In this document: one piece after another, positions 36,917 through 45,795 of the stretch
Layout of the letters: each line of letters begins with the position of its first letter
How positions within the stretch are numbered: position 1 is the first letter of the stretch
Assembly: GCF_041320275.1 (NCBI RefSeq)
Contig: NZ_CP162023.1
Span: 2,542,001-2,606,000, forward strand
Source: Mumia sp. Pv4-285
GTDB lineage: Bacteria; Actinomycetota; Actinomycetes; Propionibacteriales; Nocardioidaceae
Direction: 5' to 3'
DNA length: 64,000 bases
The notes under the pieces: model-generated
Databases searched by the model: none
What the model was told of the DNA's origin: nothing
What the model saw: the letters and a program-made list of their open reading frames with translations, nothing else
Translations under genes and position numbers: made by a program

Positions 36917-37639
36917 TCACGTGAGGTGCCGGACGAAGAACCTGGCCGCGTCCTCCCCCGCGAACTGCGGGACGCCGGTGTGCCCGCCCATGTTGGCGTG
37001 CAGCGTCTTCTCCCGGGAGCCGAAGGCGTCGAAGAGGTCCAGCGCCAGCTGCCGGTCGTTCCCCTCGTCGTCCCACTGCAGGAGGACGTGCAGCGGGATC
37101 GCGACCTGCCGCGCCTCGTCGAACATGGCGCGGGGCACGAAGCTCCCGGCGAAGAGTCCGGCGGCAGCGATGCGTGGCTCGACCACGGCCAGCCGGATGC
37201 CGATGGCGATCACCCCGCCCGAGAAGCCCACCGGGCCGCGAAGCTCGGGCAGCGAGAGGAGCGCATCGAGGGTGGTCTGCCACTCCGGGACCGCCTTCTC
37301 GACAAGCGGCAGGACCAGACGGTCGACGATCTCGTCGACGGGGTCACCGGTGGCCAGCGCTTGGCGCAGATCGGCGCGCGCCTGCTCGGCGCCGGCCGAT
37401 CGGCGACGTTCACCGCCCCCGGGCAGCTCGATGGTGGCGGCGGCGAATCCGTTCGCCATGGCCTGCCGGGCTCGCCCCGCCAGCCGGGGATGCATCGCGC
37501 GCAGACCGCCGGGATGTCCGAGCAGGATCAGCGGCGACGGTGACGAAGCAGGCGTCCACAGGGTGCCGGGGATCTCGCCGAGGGTGAAGTCGCGTTCGAG
37601 GCTGCCGTCGTCCAGGCGCCGTTCGGAGATGAAGTGCAT
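36917..37639 (-). CDS. Alpha/beta-hydrolase-fold protein
   Basis: A 240-residue protein. It has the hydrolase pattern PLILLGHPGGLRAM (oxyanion loop), a nucleophile-elbow-like GFSGGVIAIGIRLA near residue 140, IPLHVLLQWDDEGNDRQ (acid) and a final MGGHTGVP with the catalytic His near residue 222. It resembles dienelactone-hydrolase-type serine hydrolases. The elbow is GFSGG, close to the GxSxG consensus. Substrate unknown. ATG at 37639 with AAAGG upstream. It converges with the SPFH gene and lies before the MarR gene on the same strand, with a 169-base gap showing nothing recognisable. Confidence 0.78.
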   Translation of the reverse strand: MHFISERRLDDGSLERDFTLGEIPGTLWTPASSPSPLILLGHPGGLRAMHPRLAGRARQAMANGFAAATIELPGGGERRRSAGAEQARADLRQALATGDPVDEIVDRLVLPLVEKAVPEWQTTLDALLSLPELRGPVGFSGGVIAIGIRLAVVEPRIAAAGLFAGSFVPRAMFDEARQVAIPLHVLLQWDDEGNDRQLALDLFDAFGSREKTLHANMGGHTGVPQFAGEDAARFFVRHLT

Positions 37640-37808
37640 GGTCGTGCCTTTCGGGAGTGCTCGTTGAGCGGCGCTCCCCGGACGACCTATCGCCCGACCG
37701 TGACCCCAGCGAGGAGCACCCACGTGGATACGTTCACGCAGACCACCTCCTCGAATCTCGTACGGCCTCCGGGAGGTTAACAACGGTCGTCGTCCTCCGC
37801 CAACCGCT

Positions 37809-38249
37809 TTAGCAGCGGCGGTCGTCTCCCACGACCTTCTGGAGCAGGTCGACGAGCTGTCGCTGCTCGTCGATCGACAGGTGCTCGAGCAACCCGCCCG
37901 CACCACTGGCCCGCAGCCGTCCGAGCCGCTCGAGGGTGGCGCGCCCTCGCTCCGTCAGCTCGACCAGCGTCGCACGGCGGTCGCTCGGGTCGGGACGGCG
38001 CACGACGTCTCCCACCCGCTCGGCGGCGTCGACCTTGGACGTGACCGAGCGCGGGCTCACGCCGAGCAGCTCCGCGAGCTCGCCCGGCCGCGCCGACCCT
38101 CCTGCACGTGAGAGCGCCCGGAGCATCCGCATCTGACCGGGCGCCACCGCCTCGGCACCCATCTGGACGTCAGCCTCGCAGCGCACCGCACGCATCGCCG
38201 CGTGCAGGACGGTGAGGAACTCCGCCCCGGTCGGGCCTTCTGTTGCCAT
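37809..38249 (-). CDS. MarR-family transcriptional regulator
   Basis: A 146-residue protein with the MarR winged helix: ARPGELAELLGVSPRSVTSKVDAAERVGDVVRR as HTH and the wing DPSDRRATLVELTERGRA. Divergent from the ABC exporter gene; the 100-base gap holds CATTAATG, GTGAG-ctaga-CTCAC and other AT-rich sequence that could be the operator. The usual role would be repression of itself and the exporter in response to a small lipophilic molecule. The ATG at 38249 is chosen over one three codons upstream because homologues start MATE-like. Confidence 0.9.
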   Translation of the reverse strand: MATEGPTGAEFLTVLHAAMRAVRCEADVQMGAEAVAPGQMRMLRALSRAGGSARPGELAELLGVSPRSVTSKVDAAERVGDVVRRPDPSDRRATLVELTERGRATLERLGRLRASGAGGLLEHLSIDEQRQLVDLLQKVVGDDRRC

Positions 38250-38349
38250 GACCCACACCCTACCGTGAGCATTAATGATTTTGTACGTAGCAGATAGTGA
38301 GCTAGACTCACCTCTGGTTCAGAGACCCGCACGGAACAGGAGGTCTCAC

Positions 38350-40278
38350 ATGGCTTTCAGCTCTCCCACCGGAGCCCGCGGCGGTGGCCGCCGCTCCTTC
38401 ACCCAGGACTCCGCGGTCGCGAAGCACACGCTCCACCGCGACACGATGCGACGCATCCTCGCGTTCGCCAAGCCGTACCGCGGGCAGCTCGCGGTCTTCC
38501 TCGTCATCATCGCGATCGCCGCAGCCGCCGGCGCGCTCACCCCGCTGGTGATCCGCGACCTCATCGACCACGGGATCGCTGCCGGCGACCGCAGTCGTGT
38601 CGTCGAGCTCGCCTTCGTCATCGCCGGTCTCGCCATCGTGGGTGCCGCGCTCACCGTGGCGCAGACGTGGGTCTCCTCCCGCATCGGCGAGCGGTTGATC
38701 TTCGACCTGCGGACCGCCGTCTTCGACCACGTCCAACGGATGCCGCTGGCCTTTTTCTCGCGCGCCCGCACCGGGGCGCTGGTGCAGCGACTGAACGGCG
38801 ACGTCCTCGGCGCGCAGCAGGCGTTCACGTCGACGCTGTCCAACGTCGTCAGCAACTCCCTCACGATCGTGTTCACGCTCGCCGCCATGCTCGCGATGTC
38901 GTGGCAGCTCACCCTCGTCTCGCTCGTCCTGCTCCCCGCGTTCGTGCTGCCCGCTCGTTGGGTGGGAGGCAAGCTCGCCGCGCTGACCCGTGAGCGCTAC
39001 GGGCTCAACGCCGACGTCGCGCAGATGATGAACGAGCGGTTCAACGTCGCCGGGGCGCACCTCGTGAAGGTGTACGGCAGCCCGACCCTCGAGTCCGACG
39101 GCTTCGCCCAGAAGGCCGGCCGAGTCCGCGACACCGGTGTTCAGGCTGCGGTCCTCGGGACCTACTTCCGAGCCGGTCTCACGACGGTCGCCGCGGTCGG
39201 CACCGCCATCGTCTACGGCGCCGGCGGCCTGATGGCGATCGGCGGCTCGCTCACCGTCGGCATGGTGGTGGCGCTCACCGCCTACCTCGGCCGCCTCTAC
39301 GGACCGATCACTGCCATGTCGAACGTCCAGGTGGACGTGATGACGGCACTCGTCAGCTTCGAGCGGGTCCTCGAGGTGCTCGACCTCGAACCGATGGTCG
39401 CCGACGCACCCGACGCTCACGACCTCGCCGACGACCTGCGACGCAACGGCGCGACGCTCGAGCTCGACCGGGTCGCGTTCCGGTACCCGTCCGCCTCTGA
39501 GGTGTCGCTCGCCTCGCTCGAGGACGTCGCCACGCTCGGCAACGACCCCGTCACCGACACGCTCCGCGACGTGAGCTTCTCCGTCCCCGCGGGCGCGACC
39601 GTCGCGCTGGTCGGCCACTCCGGCGCCGGCAAGACGACGATCTCCCAGCTGGCGACCCGGATGTACGACCCGACCGCGGGCGCGGTCCGGATCGCCGGCG
39701 CCGACCTGCGCGACGTGACCCAGCAGTCGCTGCACGACGCGGTCGGCGTGGTCACGCAGGAGGCGCACGTCTTCCACGACACCATCGCTGCGAACCTCCG
39801 GTACGCCAAGCCCGACGCCACCGACGCCGAGCTAGAGACGTCGCTCCGTCGGGCGCACGTGTGGGACCTCGTCGCCTCGCTTCCCAGCGGCATCGACACC
39901 GTGGTCGGCGACCGCGGCTACCGCTTGTCCGGCGGGGAGCGCCAACGGCTCGCGATCGCCAGGATGCTGCTCAAGCAGCCGGCGTTCGTGGTGCTCGACG
40001 AGGCGACCGCGCACCTCGACTCCGAGTCCGAAGCCGCCGTCCAGGCGGCGCTCGACGAGGCACTCTCGACCTGCACGTCGCTGGTGATCGCGCACCGGCT
40101 GTCGACGATCCGCAACGCCGACCTCATCCTCGTCCTGTCCGGGGGACGGGTCGTCGAGAGCGGGACCCACAGCGAGCTCTTGGCCGCCGGCGGGACGTAC
40201 GAGGACCTCTACCGGACCCAGTTCGCCGCGCACGCCATCCGGGCGGACGAGGACGTGACCGCCAGCTCGGCGGCGTGA
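38350..40278 (+). CDS. ABC transporter, fused permease-ATPase (exporter type)
   Basis: A 642-residue half-transporter. Six membrane segments span about residues 40-330. The ATPase domain has Walker A GHSGAGKTT (about 420), Q-loop VVTQEAHVFHDT, signature LSGGERQRLAIAR and Walker B VVLDEATAHLD with a switch His in VIAHRLS. Homodimer assumed. It exports drugs, lipids or peptides; the substrate is unknown. ATG with a perfect AGGAGG 7 bases upstream. Divergent from a MarR gene, which probably controls it. Confidence 0.95.
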   Translation: MAFSSPTGARGGGRRSFTQDSAVAKHTLHRDTMRRILAFAKPYRGQLAVFLVIIAIAAAAGALTPLVIRDLIDHGIAAGDRSRVVELAFVIAGLAIVGAALTVAQTWVSSRIGERLIFDLRTAVFDHVQRMPLAFFSRARTGALVQRLNGDVLGAQQAFTSTLSNVVSNSLTIVFTLAAMLAMSWQLTLVSLVLLPAFVLPARWVGGKLAALTRERYGLNADVAQMMNERFNVAGAHLVKVYGSPTLESDGFAQKAGRVRDTGVQAAVLGTYFRAGLTTVAAVGTAIVYGAGGLMAIGGSLTVGMVVALTAYLGRLYGPITAMSNVQVDVMTALVSFERVLEVLDLEPMVADAPDAHDLADDLRRNGATLELDRVAFRYPSASEVSLASLEDVATLGNDPVTDTLRDVSFSVPAGATVALVGHSGAGKTTISQLATRMYDPTAGAVRIAGADLRDVTQQSLHDAVGVVTQEAHVFHDTIAANLRYAKPDATDAELETSLRRAHVWDLVASLPSGIDTVVGDRGYRLSGGERQRLAIARMLLKQPAFVVLDEATAHLDSESEAAVQAALDEALSTCTSLVIAHRLSTIRNADLILVLSGGRVVESGTHSELLAAGGTYEDLYRTQFAAHAIRADEDVTASSAA

Positions 40279-40367
40279 CCGCCGAGCCCGTGGGAAGCGT
40301 CGCCGGTCGATCGCGCCTACGCTGACCGTGCCTGACGTTCACCGGGAGCACGACTCGAGGAGGATCC

Positions 40368-40970
40368 GTGGCCAAGAAGACGAAGAGCAGCAAGGTCGAG
40401 ATCGAGCTGCGTAAGCGTGTCGCCGAGCTGGAGAAGGCGCTCGACGACGTGACCAGTCGCCTGAAGCGGGCACGCAAGGATGCGGACAAGTCTCGCGTCG
40501 ATGCCGAGAAGGCGATCCGCAAGGCCTCGAAGTCGGCTCAGCGCAAGATCGCCGAGACGGTCGACGCGGCGCGCGACGAGCTCAGGCGCGTGCGTCCGGG
40601 CGCGGCCACAGGCTCAGCGGGCGGCGACAGCGAGCCCTCGGTCTCCGCTCCCCCGTCCGCGGCCACGGCGGGCGCCACGCCGAACCCGACGCTCAAGAAG
40701 GTCGCGGCCCGCGACGTCCCGAAGCCGAAGCCGGCGAAGAAGACCACCACGAAGAAGACCACCGCCAAGAAGGCCACGGCAAAGAAGTCGACAGCAAGGA
40801 AGACGGCGCCTTCCGCCAAGAAGGCATCGGCCTCCACGTCGTCCGCCGCGCCCGGCGGGTCGTACGCCTCGATGACCGTGGTCGAGCTTCGCAAGGCTGC
40901 TCGCACCAAGGGCGTCAAGGGCTACTCGAGCATGTCGAAGGCCGATCTCGTCTCCCGCCTCGAGGGCTGA
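40368..40970 (+). CDS. Lys/Ala-rich coiled-coil protein with a Rho-N/SAP-like C-terminus
   Basis: A 200-residue protein. Residues 8-80 form a basic coiled coil (ELEKALDDVTSRLKRARKDA). A long AKK/TTK/KKA repeat (about 120-165), similar to the tails of mycobacterial HupB-type histone-like proteins, follows. The C-terminus (MTVVELRKAARTKGVKGYSSMSKADLVSRLEG, from about residue 168) resembles the Rho_N/SAP nucleic-acid-binding motif. DNA or RNA binding is therefore likely but not assigned to a process. GTG start with GAGGAGGATC upstream. Transcribed alone, 90 bases after the ABC gene. Confidence 0.8.
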   Translation: MAKKTKSSKVEIELRKRVAELEKALDDVTSRLKRARKDADKSRVDAEKAIRKASKSAQRKIAETVDAARDELRRVRPGAATGSAGGDSEPSVSAPPSAATAGATPNPTLKKVAARDVPKPKPAKKTTTKKTTAKKATAKKSTARKTAPSAKKASASTSSAAPGGSYASMTVVELRKAARTKGVKGYSSMSKADLVSRLEG

Positions 40971-41072
40971 CGAAGCGGACTGTTCGCGCAGCGGCCACCG
41001 TCGCGTCACCCCTTCGGTGGTCTCACCTTCGTAGCGTCGTCACGCCAGTGCCGACGACACGAAGGAAGCCTC

Positions 41073-42161
41073 ATGCGCAGACTGGTCACGACCTGCCTCA
41101 CCCTCGCTTCGACCACGCTCCTGGTCCTCGCCGCGCCCGCGACGGCCGAAGCCACCGACCGCCACGCACGCCCGGACCACACGAAGGGCAACCATCGCGA
41201 CGCCTTCGACCTCCAGGCGCACCGCGGCGGGGTCGGCATGACCACCGAGAGCACGATCGCCGGCTTCTCCAAGGCGCTTGCGCTCGGAGTCACGACGCTC
41301 GAACTGGACACCCAGGTCACGAAGGACGCGAAGGTCGTCGTCACGCACGACCGCAAGGTGTCGGCCACGATCTGCAAGGACACCTCGCCGGTGGTGCCGG
41401 ACGACGCCCAGTTCCCGTACGTCGGGAAGTACGTCAAGGACCTGACCCTCGTTCAGCTCAAGACGATGGACTGCGGCTACCAGCAACGGCCGGGGTTCCC
41501 GCAGCAAGAGGTCGTCCACGGCGCCGCGATGGCCGAGCTGAAGGACGTCTTCGCGCTCGTGAAGAAGCGGCGTGCCTGGGGCGTCACGCTGAACGTCGAG
41601 ACGAAGGTCGAGGCCGGTGCGCCGCACGAGACCGCGCCGCGCGAGCTCTTCGTCCGCCGGGTCGCTGAGGAGATCCGACGCTCGGGACTCAGCCGTCAGG
41701 TCACCGTCCAGTCGTTCGACTGGGGCGCGCTGATGCTGATGCACCGGATCTCGCCGCGTCTCCCCCTCGTCGCGCTCACGAACCACGACTTCCTGCAGGT
41801 CGGCCAGCCCGGCGCCTCCCCCTGGCTGGGCGGCATCGACGCGGACGAGTTCGGCGGCGACTTCGTGAAGGCGGCCGCCTCGATCGACGGCGTCACGACG
41901 CTCTCGCCGGTGTACGGGATGCCGCAGAGCGGGACGATCGACCAGCCCGGCTTCCGGTTCTACGTCACGCCGCAGATGGTGCGTTCAGCGCACCGGCGCG
42001 GGCTCGAGGTCGTGCCGTGGACGTGCGACGACATGCCGACGGTCGCCGCGCTGATGGACATGGGCGTGGACGGGATCATCACCGACTACCCCGACCGCGT
42101 CCGCGCGCTGATGGCCGACCGCGGCATGCGCCTGCCACGCGCGTACAGGGCGCGCGGCTGA
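41073..42161 (+). CDS. Secreted glycerophosphodiester phosphodiesterase-like protein
   Basis: A 362-residue protein. A signal peptide of about 27 residues (TTCLTLASTTLLVLAAPATAEA) precedes a GDPD TIM-barrel domain: QAHRGGVGMTTESTIAGF with the catalytic His-Arg-Gly near residue 49, ELDTQVTKDAKVVVTHDR with the Glu/Asp metal ligands, and the C-terminal RGLEVVPWTCDDMPTVAALMDMGVDGIITDYPDRV. It cleaves glycerophosphodiesters outside the cell into glycerol-3-phosphate and an alcohol. ATG at 41073. Followed by a strong hairpin and convergent with the GH106-like gene. Confidence 0.93.
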   Translation: MRRLVTTCLTLASTTLLVLAAPATAEATDRHARPDHTKGNHRDAFDLQAHRGGVGMTTESTIAGFSKALALGVTTLELDTQVTKDAKVVVTHDRKVSATICKDTSPVVPDDAQFPYVGKYVKDLTLVQLKTMDCGYQQRPGFPQQEVVHGAAMAELKDVFALVKKRRAWGVTLNVETKVEAGAPHETAPRELFVRRVAEEIRRSGLSRQVTVQSFDWGALMLMHRISPRLPLVALTNHDFLQVGQPGASPWLGGIDADEFGGDFVKAAASIDGVTTLSPVYGMPQSGTIDQPGFRFYVTPQMVRSAHRRGLEVVPWTCDDMPTVAALMDMGVDGIITDYPDRVRALMADRGMRLPRAYRARG

Positions 42162-42172
42162 GCCCAACGATG

Positions 42173-42221
42173 TGACGGGTTTCCCACCTGCACGGGGAGG
42201 AGTGCGGTGGGAAACCCGTCA
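42173..42221. terminator. Long hairpin between convergent genes
   Basis: A perfect 16-bp stem (TGACGGGTTTCCCACC at 42173-42188 with its complement at 42206-42221) and a 17-base loop, placed between the convergent glycerophosphodiesterase and GH106-like genes, 12 bases after the former's stop. It probably terminates both. No poly-T tract. Confidence 0.7.
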
Positions 42222-42238
42222 AATCGGGGCGGCGAGGA

Positions 42239-45235
42239 CTACGCCTTCAGCACGGCCTCGCCGTACGGAAGGAGCCGAACCGGCCCCACGAGACCGCTCC
42301 GCACCCGCTTCGCCGCACCGAAGACGTCAGGCTGCGCCGTACGCATCCGGTTGAACAGCGTCGTGGCGACCTCGATCTCGACGTGGTTCACGCCGGCGCG
42401 GAGCAGATGGCCGACGTCGAGCCGTGTGTCCGTCGGCGATGCGTGCTCGACCGTCCGGTTGTTGACCTTGACGGCGTACGACCCGAGCACCGAGCCGAGG
42501 TCGAGGTAGGCGCCGACCGACCGGTCCCACGCCTTCGGGAGCGTGATCGTCGTCGTGTAGCGGCCGACCCCCGAGGCGTCCTCGAGGCCGGCGATCTCGT
42601 TCCACGGCGCCAACGCCTCGAGACGGTGCACCGACCGCACGGTGCTGGTCGACGTGGGAGTGCGTCCCGGCTGCCAGTCCTCGACGACCAGCGTCCACGA
42701 GCTCAAGGCGACCACCTCGGGCACCGTCTCGACCACCACGGTACGGGTCTTGCCGTCACTGACGGCCACGGCGTACGAACCGGCGGCCGAGGCGCGTACG
42801 ACCAGCGACCTGCCGTCGATGCGCGCGTCGGCGGCATCGGTGTCGACCACGTTCTCCGAACGGGCAGCACCCTTGTCGGCCCAGCCGCGAGCGGCGAGCG
42901 CCACGACCGTGGACGAGCCGGGCGTGAGGCGGACCGGGAGCGTGAATGTGCGACCGTCCTGGCGGTAGACCGCCGCACGCCGTACCTCGCCGGTCCACGC
43001 ATCGAGCACGTACGGCACGAGGTCGCCACCGCGCGTCGCGGTCAGCGAGACCTCCTGCTCGACGAGGGCCAGCGGACGGTTCTCGGCGTGGCGGCCGTTC
43101 GCGAGCATGAACAGGTCCGCGTCGCCGGTCCGGCGGTGCTGGTGGACCACGGTCGAGCGCTCGTGCCGCACCTGCGGCTCGACCCCGAGGGCGGCCAGGG
43201 CAGTCGGGACCTCTGCCGCCACGGACACGTTCCGGACGCTCGGCTGCGCGAGGGCCGTCCGGACCGCCTCGGCGACCGCGACGTCGGCGGTCGCGCCGGC
43301 CTTGCCCTCGGCCGTCGGCTTGCTCCAGTCACCGAGGAACACGAACGGGAACCCGCGCTCCGCGAGCTCGGCGATCTTGCGCGCCGACTCGACGGTGAGC
43401 GTCGTACGACGACCGCGGAAGGCGTCGCCCTCGACGATCATCGCCTTGTAGGCAGGCCCCTCGGGCACGAGCCGACCGTCGCGCAGCGTGACCCCACGGT
43501 CGACGAACGCGGCGGACGAGACGAACTGGTGGCTCCACCCGAGCGGGATCCCGTCGTTGGTCGCCCACTGCGCCCCGATCCCGGTCGCCGTCCATCCCTT
43601 CTGGCGGAAGAAGACGAGGTCGCTGCGGTTCCGTCCCTGCTGCAGCACCCACTGCGTACGGCGCAGGTAGTCCGCGATCCGCGGGACGTGACGCCACGAC
43701 GGCTGCCGCGGGCCCCACGCCTCCGAGTAGCCGGTCGCGCCGTTGTACGGCGAGAAGGCGGCGAAGCCCGGCCACGCAGCGCCGGGCGCCTCCGCGTACG
43801 GATAGCCGTGCAGGACGGCCTGGTTGACGCCGGCGGCGTAGAAGCTGTTGAGCGTGGTGAGCACGCGGTCCCAGGTGACGTTGTACGCGGCGCCGTTGTA
43901 CGCGGCCGCCTCGCACGACAGGATCGTCCGGCCGGCGATGTCGCGGCCGCCCGCCATCACCCGGTAGTCGTCGAGGTTCTTGAACCCCAGGGACTCGCTC
44001 TCGGGCTGGTCGAGGATGCCTGAGTGGGCGAGCGTGTCGGTCTCGAGCCCGTACGCCTGGATGCGCAGCTCGAGTCCGAGGTCGTGCGACCAGTCGCGCA
44101 ACGGGATCAGGTGGTTGTCGCGGTAGAGGTCGCTGAACGTCATCGCGAGGTCGTCGCGCACACGCGTCGTCAGGTCCGCGTCGTAGGTCCAGAGGTACTT
44201 CTCCTTGACCTCGAGCACGACCGGCAGGAACGGCGCGAGGTCGTACCCGTTGCGCTTCCGGAACGCGTCGAGCATGCCCGGCGTCCAGATGGTCGCGTCG
44301 GTCTCGATCTCGAGCGAGTCCTCGAAGAACGTGTTGCCGGCACGCTTGATGAGACGCCGCATCTCGCGGTCCAGGATGTGGTCCTCCCAGAAGTCCGTGA
44401 CGGCCTTGGTCCCGGCAGCGCTGAAGTGGTCGACGACGAAGGCCTCGGGCGAGCTGTGCGGGCCGGCCTCGGGGAGCTGGCCGGAGCCGCGCTCCCAGTA
44501 GGCGAAGAGCAGCCACGTGCCTTCGGCGGGCGCCGTCCAGGTGATGCGCCCGTCCGTGACCTGCGACGTGAGATCCACCAGCGACGCCTGCTCGAGGACG
44601 CTCTCCCGCGTCGACGGCGTGACGAGACGGACCGCGTGGACGGCGATCAGGGTGGTCTTCTCGACGTGCTCCTCGGCTGCGACGACCGGGGCGGGGAGGA
44701 CGTCGTCGTACGTCCCGCCGGCGTTCACCGTCGCGAGGCCGTGGACGAGCTCCTTGATGGCCGCGTGGTCGTCGGGGACCAGCCCGGGGACCGCTGCGGG
44801 CCAGGACGGCCCGGCGGTGAGGTCGATGGTCACGCCGTCGCGGTCGGCCTGCGCGAGCGCCGCCTTGACCGCGGCGACCCATGCGGGCGTCCCCCAGCCG
44901 TGGCCCTCGGGATCGAGCTCGTCCTTCAGCCTCACGCTGTGGTGGACGTCGGCGACCTCCATGCCGCCGAATCCGGCCCGGGCGATGTCGCGGACCTCGG
45001 CCCGGATCTGCTGGGGGTCGACCAGGCCGTGCGGCCACCACCAGCGGAAGCGTGCGCCGTACCGGCTGTCGGGGTCCGCGAAGGTCCGCTCGACGCCGCG
45101 TCCGCCGAGCGCTGCCTGTGTCGCAGCGGCGGGTGAGAGCGCGCCGGGGCCCATCGCGAGACCCGCGCCGGCGACGGCCGATGCCGCGATGAACGAGCGG
45201 CGACTCAGGGAGGGCTGGCGGGGTCGATCGGTCAC
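42239..45235 (-). CDS. Tat-exported glycoside hydrolase (GH106 / alpha-L-rhamnosidase-like)
   Basis: A 998-residue protein. A twin-arginine signal (LSRRSFIAASAVAGAG, about residues 10-40) directs export of the folded enzyme. The N-terminal barrel has FRWWWPHGLVDPQQIRAEV and GFGGMEVADV, the hallmark of GH106-type glycosyl hydrolases, and the C-terminal 250 residues are beta-rich, carbohydrate-binding-like. GH106 members release alpha-L-rhamnose; that activity is inferred from the family. The catalytic residues cannot be assigned with certainty. A perfect LacI-type palindrome lies 23 bases upstream. Confidence 0.85.
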   Translation of the reverse strand: MTDRPRQPSLSRRSFIAASAVAGAGLAMGPGALSPAAATQAALGGRGVERTFADPDSRYGARFRWWWPHGLVDPQQIRAEVRDIARAGFGGMEVADVHHSVRLKDELDPEGHGWGTPAWVAAVKAALAQADRDGVTIDLTAGPSWPAAVPGLVPDDHAAIKELVHGLATVNAGGTYDDVLPAPVVAAEEHVEKTTLIAVHAVRLVTPSTRESVLEQASLVDLTSQVTDGRITWTAPAEGTWLLFAYWERGSGQLPEAGPHSSPEAFVVDHFSAAGTKAVTDFWEDHILDREMRRLIKRAGNTFFEDSLEIETDATIWTPGMLDAFRKRNGYDLAPFLPVVLEVKEKYLWTYDADLTTRVRDDLAMTFSDLYRDNHLIPLRDWSHDLGLELRIQAYGLETDTLAHSGILDQPESESLGFKNLDDYRVMAGGRDIAGRTILSCEAAAYNGAAYNVTWDRVLTTLNSFYAAGVNQAVLHGYPYAEAPGAAWPGFAAFSPYNGATGYSEAWGPRQPSWRHVPRIADYLRRTQWVLQQGRNRSDLVFFRQKGWTATGIGAQWATNDGIPLGWSHQFVSSAAFVDRGVTLRDGRLVPEGPAYKAMIVEGDAFRGRRTTLTVESARKIAELAERGFPFVFLGDWSKPTAEGKAGATADVAVAEAVRTALAQPSVRNVSVAAEVPTALAALGVEPQVRHERSTVVHQHRRTGDADLFMLANGRHAENRPLALVEQEVSLTATRGGDLVPYVLDAWTGEVRRAAVYRQDGRTFTLPVRLTPGSSTVVALAARGWADKGAARSENVVDTDAADARIDGRSLVVRASAAGSYAVAVSDGKTRTVVVETVPEVVALSSWTLVVEDWQPGRTPTSTSTVRSVHRLEALAPWNEIAGLEDASGVGRYTTTITLPKAWDRSVGAYLDLGSVLGSYAVKVNNRTVEHASPTDTRLDVGHLLRAGVNHVEIEVATTLFNRMRTAQPDVFGAAKRVRSGLVGPVRLLPYGEAVLKA

Positions 45236-45257
45236 GAGGCTGCTCCTGGACTCGGAA

Positions 45258-45269
45258 TGAAACGTTTCA
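45258..45269. promoter_or_regulatory. LacI-type operator upstream of the GH106-like gene
   Basis: TGAAACGTTTCA is a perfect 12-bp palindrome with the central CG of LacI/GalR-family operators, 23 bases upstream of the glycosidase ATG. It should make the gene sugar-inducible. No LacI-family gene is in the window, so the regulator is encoded elsewhere. Confidence 0.75.
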
Positions 45270-45378
45270 CCTTCGGGTCAGGGCAGCGTATGACGTACGG
45301 CACATCCTGGGCCAGCCGGTGACCGGTTCCGGCCACGCGAGGAACGGGCGTGGGCGGGCGCCATGACAGAGTGGACGC

Positions 45379-45732
45379 ATGCCCTCGCCCTCCACCGCGG
45401 TCCGCGCGGCCGACCTCACAGCGACGGCGGTGCTCTTCGTCGGGCTGTCGCTGCTGGTCGTGATGCTCGGCGGAGTCGCCGCGTGGATCGGGCTCGGCAC
45501 GACGCCGTGCCTCGGCGACCGGTCCGGGCGTTGCGCCGAGGCCCCGGTCGGTCCCCGCTTCCTCGCGTGGACGATGGTCGGCGCGTTCGCGCTCGTGTGG
45601 GGAGGCGCGCTGTGGCGCATCGTCGTCCGAGCACGCGGCGGGCTGCAGACCTGGACGGTGCCGATCCTCGCCGCCGGTGCTGCCGTTCTCGTCTTCGTCG
45701 TGAGCACAGCCCTGATGGCGGCGGTCGCCTGA
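45379..45732 (+). CDS. Hypothetical small membrane protein
   Basis: A 117-residue protein with three hydrophobic segments (about 11-35, 62-80, 92-115) and two Cys in the extracellular loop (TPCLGDRSGRCAEA), which may form a disulfide. No family recognised. ATG start. Convergent with the RidA gene. Confidence 0.65.
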   Translation: MPSPSTAVRAADLTATAVLFVGLSLLVVMLGGVAAWIGLGTTPCLGDRSGRCAEAPVGPRFLAWTMVGAFALVWGGALWRIVVRARGGLQTWTVPILAAGAAVLVFVVSTALMAAVA

Positions 45733-45795
45733 ACGCGCCGACGCCGCAGCTCCCGGACGGGTGCTGCGGCGCCGACGCCGTACGAAACCGCTCCG

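Noticed and set aside
42383-44023. A 546-codon plus-strand frame antisense to the GH106-like gene
   Set aside because: The minus-strand gene has a Tat signal and family motifs; the antisense product has neither.
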